A stretch of 64,000 nt of DNA. Origin: Liolophura sinensis (lineage: Eukaryota > Mollusca > Polyplacophora > Chitonida > Chitonidae). The stretch spans positions 16,215,764 through 16,279,763 of the forward strand of contig NC_088306.1 of NCBI RefSeq assembly GCF_032854445.1. The letters are read 5' to 3'. The position numbers and the translations under genes were made by a program. This document shows, one piece after another, positions 58,741 through 64,000 of this stretch; the first letter of the stretch is position 1, and each line of letters starts with the position of its first letter. The notes under the pieces are model-generated. The model was not told where the DNA came from. It saw only the letters and a list, made by a program, of their open reading frames with translations, and searched no databases.

Positions 58741-60344
58741 CTTAGACACATTTGCTCTTGCATATCTTGTCATGCTTGTGAGGATGACTAAAGAGAAACT
58801 TGCTCATTACATTCTTAAGAGTCATTTGCTCTTCAATATATATTGTCTTTAAATCAACATGGTCACTTCCCAAACTTATGCAGTTTAGCTCTTGTGCCTT
58901 TGCAGCGTATGTCATAAAGCTTCTTTTTGTTCTCTTGTTTTGTGCACTTTTTTGTTGGGGTTTCTTTGCCATGTTACATTTGCGACCACCAGGTGCGCAG
59001 TTTAGTATGCATGTTGCAAATGGCCCAAGCGAAGCTAATGTAGCAGGCAGAAGAATGTAAACATTTCTGCTCCGAGTGTTATTTTACTACTATAATCTGT
59101 CTCAGTAAAGCCTTTGCCTTCTCTGCCAATCACACTCCTGCAATGCCAGTGACAGCAGACTTGTGAAGACCATTGTTTTGCAAATATCGTCAGTTTCTTC
59201 TCTAGTCTCCATTAATTATAAACTGACATTGACAAAGGTGCCTTTTCTACGTTCGTTAATGGAGAAGAAGACAGATGGCCTAGACTTGGTTCCTTAAAAG
59301 AACAATTCCAGTGTGCTGACAACAGTCTTTATGTCAGAAATGTCAGAAGTTCTAGGTGTAGTCAGAATTGCAGTGCAAAATTAATACAAGTCAGCCTGGG
59401 AATTTTTATGAGAAAATTTGAGATTTAAAAGCTTCACTTATCCAGTTGTTTGATGTTTTCAGTGTTCTTCAAGGTGCACACCATTTTTATATAAGCCTGC
59501 ATGATGGACTCATTTAGACATTTTGGATGCTGGGAATGTCCAAGTGTAAAAGGTTTTAGCTTAGCATTCAAAGAGGCTTGAAAGCTTGGATGTAAATTAC
59601 AATGATGCATTTTCTTACAGTTTGATGATGAAGATGATGGTGGCAATGATGATATATGAATAAATTCAGGTACTCAGAATGAATGATAACCAGTGTCCTG
59701 ATTGCACACAAGTATATATTTTATTAGCCTTTGGAGACTCTTGAAGTACACCAAATCGACCACTGAATACAAACTACCAAATTAAAATCTTGGGAGGATT
59801 AATCTCACAAGTGAAGACCTGTCCATTTTCACTTCAGAAGATGTAGTTTTAATATAGCACCTGCTGACCACAGCTCTGAGCAAGCTTGAAGTCTGGCCGC
59901 TCCAGACTTAATTCTCCATCCAGAGATCTTTATCATGGTTTTTGTCACTCCCTGATGCACAGAACAAGCCATCTAAAGTACCCCAGGGGCAAGACTCTTA
60001 TCCCTGGGAATCTGACCCCTGTGTTTATATGAAGCTGTCTTTCTGTCTCTGTCCACCAACCCCATGGTGTTATTATTTACAAGATCTAGCTGCCACCTGG
60101 CCATAGTTGCCTGTTAAGACTTCTCACAGATATGTTCAATATTTATAATACCAGGCCCTGGACACTGGCTTCAGGCCATGCAATACCAGTTGCAGTGAAA
60201 TTAGCCATGTAAAGATATACAGTGTAGGCTAAGAATCCTGGAGGTTTTAATGTTGCATGAAGTGTAGTGAAGTGTACTGTAGCATAGTGTAGTACATGTA
60301 GTGTAGTGTAATCAGCAGAGCAAAAAGTCAGTGTTGTAGCCAGT

Positions 60345-60790
60345 TATTGTAGTGATACTTTTTGTACACATCATTGTAATAGTGATACTTTATGGTTACA
60401 TTTTAGTCATGGTAATACTTGGTGAATACATTATAGTCCTCAGTGATGTTTTATCAATACATTGTAGTGCTCACAGTCCTCACAGTGAAATTTTATGGAT
60501 ACATTGTAGTGCTCACAGTGATATTTTATGGATACATTTTAGTGCTCACAGTGATATTTTATGGATACATTTTAGTGCTCACAGTGAAGTTTTATGGCTA
60601 CATTGTAGTGCTCACAGTGAAATTTTATGGATACATTGTAGTGCTCACAGTGATATTTTATGGATACATTTTAGTGCTCATAGTGATATTTTATGGATAC
60701 ATTGTAATGCTCACAGTGATATTTTATGGATACATTGTAGTGCACACAGTGATATTTTATGGATATATTGTAGCCCTCACAGTGATAGTA
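60345..60790. repeat. 33-bp minisatellite
   Basis: About 13 units containing TCACAGTGATATTTTATGG and ATACATTGTAGTGC. The period is 11 codons, which keeps frames open (60352-60840) without evidence that they are coding. Confidence 0.92.
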
Positions 60791-61894
60791 GTACATTGTA
60801 TGAAGGCAAGTGTTGCAGTAAAACTGACAGACTGACTTAGTGTATTGGTATATTATAGTCAAAATAAAATATAATTAAAGTGTACACCATGGAAAGAAAA
60901 CACACATCAGAAATCTGTTATGCTGTATCCTGGGATTATAATCAACAAAGAAAAAAAATATAATTAAACTTAAAAACTACATTTGTATCAATTTAAAGGA
61001 CAGAAAAGCTAAATCATTAAATTGGATGACATCTATTTATGCATGTTGTTGTTGGCTTGGAGACAAATCATTTTAATACTCTACGTAAAAATGCCAAACC
61101 TTCTTGGGTGTCAATGTTTGCATGTTGAATGATCTGTGTTTGCCAGCTTGAGTCATTTTTTGGCAAATTTATTATTTAATTGAGTTATCCGTGGTGATTA
61201 TTTCCACAGGCTATGCCGACGTTTTCACGGCGTGTTTGAAACAATATTATTTTAACGATAAGATAAACGGGGTTTCGTTTTTGCTGATAAGCTTATCAGT
61301 TCTCCTTGTCTATCATCATGAAGTTGCTGAAAAAAGATCAGCAGAAAGCCTCATAACCAGAATGGGCCTGGAGTCTACCTTTAGCCAGCTAATTTCTATC
61401 AACAGCAGTCGGGGAAAGAATGAACTTTCGTGGTTTCTTGTAACTGCAAACAGTGTCTTTTACATATTTTCCTTTCCTCTCTCCTCAAACCCTATGAAAA
61501 CATTCCAAAAACTCACCACTTTGTGCCTGGCTTGTAAGCAGATGATTCTACGTACCTGAAGAATTTGTGGGGAAGAAATATAAGCTGATACCTGGTTTCA
61601 ACATAAAGGTGGATATACAGACATCTTCAAAGAGCATGGCTTTGGTTGAAAGATAAACATCCATGTCTTCACTGAGACGACCAGATGCTTTTCTGACATG
61701 TCTCTATCCTTCTAATATGTTAGTGCAGACATTTTGGTCCTGCATGAGGATTAAGTACCTTGCCATATTCAGCCTTCTGAATATCAATTAACATTCTTTA
61801 TAAATAACTTTAATGAGTTAAAAGATAACATGACTTAAAACTTTGCCTACATGCTCTTGAATTGAACAAGCCTCAAAATGCAAGTAAACAATAT

Positions 61895-61937
61895 TGTTGA
61901 GTACGACATTAAACACTAATCAAATAAATAAATAAAT
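61895..61937 (+). repeat. SINE-like terminal fragment
   Basis: TTGAGTACGACATTAAACAC joined to TAATCAAATAAATAAATAAA combines the late body of family 2 with the tail type of family 1. Only 43 bp remain. Confidence 0.4.
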
Positions 61938-64000
61938 ATTGCATCATGACTAAGACATTTCCCAGAGATGCCGTGGAAATTTTTTACCTGAATATAACTT
62001 TACTTAAACACTCAATAATTCTATATTATGGCCTGTGGAAATTTCGATTATAGTTTCTAAATAATTAATTTAAGGTTCACAAAAAGTGTATATAATTGCT
62101 TTTTCTTTGTTCATACGTATTAAGAGCATCAGTAATGTAATTCCTGTAGTTCCTTTAACCTCTCCACTTGTTACTGTAATATGGTTTATAGAAGTGGATA
62201 TTTTGAGAGGTTGCTTTTATAATGCAGAAAGTAGTGTTTTGATTTTTTAAGCATTTCACGTGGAAGTTTTTCTTGAGTATAGTGTAAAACTTCAAACAAA
62301 TAAATCTTGTTAAAGTTGCATGGCATGTGTATGTCCGATAATGTATTAGCCTGCTTAATGCTGTATGTGGACATGTAGGTAAGTACTTGTGTACTCAACA
62401 GTCTTCACATGAATTCGGAATTTGAATTTTAAGGCCGTTGTGTATTTTGATCAATTGTACGAAGATCATAATTAAAATTTTATTTTCTGTGCAATTTGAA
62501 AGAGAAGATACCTGTACAGTAAGTGGATTTCATAATCAGATTTGTATTGTAGTGGTCCATGAGTTGGATTTGAGATTGAGGTCTTGTTGAGGAATGTGTC
62601 AATGATTTGCTGTATACTGATACATGTAGGTCTAAATACCTATATGCCTAGGCTAAAGGGTTGGACTGTAACGGTGAATGTATCCAGGTTGTCACATAAG
62701 CCATGGCTATAAGTTCAGCTAGCAGAGCGGATTTATCTGGGTTGATTTGACCATGAAAAAAAAAAAAAAATCCAACTTCATTCACATAGGTAAATGACAT
62801 ACCTGTACTGTCCTACTTAGCCTCACCTCTGCGTTTGTATGTGTGTGCTGAACTTTGCTCTCCCAAATATGGACCAAAAGTGGCTTAATTTTCTCCACTC
62901 CAGGTTGTCTGTAGTACCTCAAGTTACTTTAAGTTGTCTGAAATAAACTGTACCAAGTGATACACAATATTGTAGTACAAAGTATTTTTTTAAGGATAGA
63001 AAAATGCAAGGTAAAATGAGGATCATTAACTAATCAATATTCCTTTGTTTTGCCTGAAAAATATTTTTAGCCAATATTTTTGTGTATAAAGAATGGAAGA
63101 GAGAAGGCATCCCTGCTTCACGCCTACTGAAGATTTAAGCATCATTTTGCAGAGTATATATTACAGTTGTGAAGCTTTGCTCATTCAAGCCTTTACTCCA
63201 GACTGTAAGCCTGGTTAGTTGCCGTCTGTATTAAATATGGCTTGAATGCCCATGATAAACTCGTTATAGAAAGGCATTGCTAAGTCAGAGGAGCCTTGAT
63301 CCAGGTGAGTGCTTTTCAAAGTGCTGATAATGGCAGAGGTAGAGTCCGCTATAAAGCTGTGTGCATTCCGGCATTTTTCCTCTGAAAACATGTTAAAGCA
63401 GCATGATTTATATGCCCTTCAATCCTGGTCCGTCTTGGGTAGCACTGGCCGAACAACTGCCATATTATTCTCTCGGGAAAGGCGTAGACACCATTTGAAT
63501 TAACTGACAAAGGTCAAGCAAATCTATTTCGTGCATACAGGTAGATGGCCATGAACAACGGAAGATTTATGGCAATGGTGTTGACATCAGATAATTAATG
63601 CTCTGTCTGTCTGTGTAAAGTAGCATCACAGTCCATTTCGTTTTCGTTTTATAGGCACATGACTTTAACTCGGTTTGTTATTTCCATAACCTTTCAGCAT
63701 CATTTCGACAATATCCCGGAGGCCAAGGAGCTAGTGTGAAGAGACCTCATTGCACTAATTACCTGAAAGTGATGACAGTGAATGATATAGAAATCAGTGT
63801 TACATTAACTTACATGTTTTCCTTATTTAAACATTTAATATGGCTAGAATTTAGCAGGACCCATAGTTTGCTACAAAGTCAGGAAAATGTTGTCAGTATA
63901 AATTATGGCAGATTCAGAATCTTGTCCAATAAGATGTTTGTGATACACATGTATACGAAAATTCTGTTCACTCCACTTGTCTGACAAATCAAATACCCTC

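Larger units (their letters stand above)
40641..64000 (+). other. Apparent very long first intron (or intergenic DNA)
   Basis: After the GTGAGT donor at 40641 I find no exon that continues the frame through to the window end. The stretch holds SINE fragments, several minisatellites, TIR elements and AT-rich unique sequence. One short splice-bounded segment at 47525-47579 is noted separately. If the first exon is real, the first intron is longer than 23 kb. Confidence 0.45.

Noticed and set aside
63690..63740. Possible anosmin second exon (acceptor-like CCTTTCAG followed by HHFDNIPEAKEL)
   Set aside because: It runs into a stop after 13 codons, shows none of the cysteines expected after the first exon, and has only a weak donor.

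Overview
The window is eukaryotic. Genes are split by spliceosomal introns, the sequence is AT-rich, and it is crowded with short tRNA-derived retroposons, small terminal-inverted-repeat elements and minisatellites. Protein similarity and the two main SINE families (one ending in an ATAA repeat, one ending in repeated CACT) point to a lophotrochozoan, most likely a mollusc. This assignment is from memory of such repeats, not from a search.

Layout. (1) Positions 1-6884, + strand: the last four coding exons of a YAP/Yorkie gene, the Hippo-pathway co-activator. Its 5' part (TEAD-binding and WW domains) lies upstream of the window, and an AT-rich 3' UTR or flank runs to about 12.7 kb. (2) Positions 16740-22808, - strand: a complete six-exon ZNHIT1 gene (HIT zinc-finger subunit of the SRCAP/SWR1 H2A.Z-loading complex, 161 aa). 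(3) Positions 23199-29104, + strand: a complete six-exon DNAJC19/TIM14 gene (mitochondrial import-motor J protein, 115 aa). It is divergent from ZNHIT1, with 390 bp between the start codons. (4) Positions 29105-40469: a repeat-dense intergenic region. (5) Positions 40470-40640, + strand: a secreted-protein first exon that resembles anosmin-1 (KAL1), followed by what seems to be a first intron of more than 23 kb reaching the window end.

Main discovery. The 2.3-kb minisatellite at 17158-19495 is not anonymous. It is a tandem amplification of the ZNHIT1 exon that encodes most of the HIT zinc finger, about 23 copies of a 101-107 bp unit that carries the exon and its 5' splice site. Only the first copy, in transcript order, is joined to a usable 3' splice site. 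That site belongs to a minor-class (U12-type) AT-AC intron: donor ATATCCT, branch TTTCCTTGAC, acceptor CAC. Splicing there restores the expected CGFPSNYTC. The next two copies keep all the zinc-binding cysteines they cover, while most distal copies have lost them. About a dozen other unrelated minisatellites lie in the same 64 kb, several of them interrupted by SINEs with clear target-site duplications.

The three recognised genes have unrelated roles: transcription co-activation, chromatin remodelling and mitochondrial import. ZNHIT1 and DNAJC19 probably share a bidirectional promoter. Most of the remaining sequence is intron or intergenic DNA in which I see no further convincing exons.
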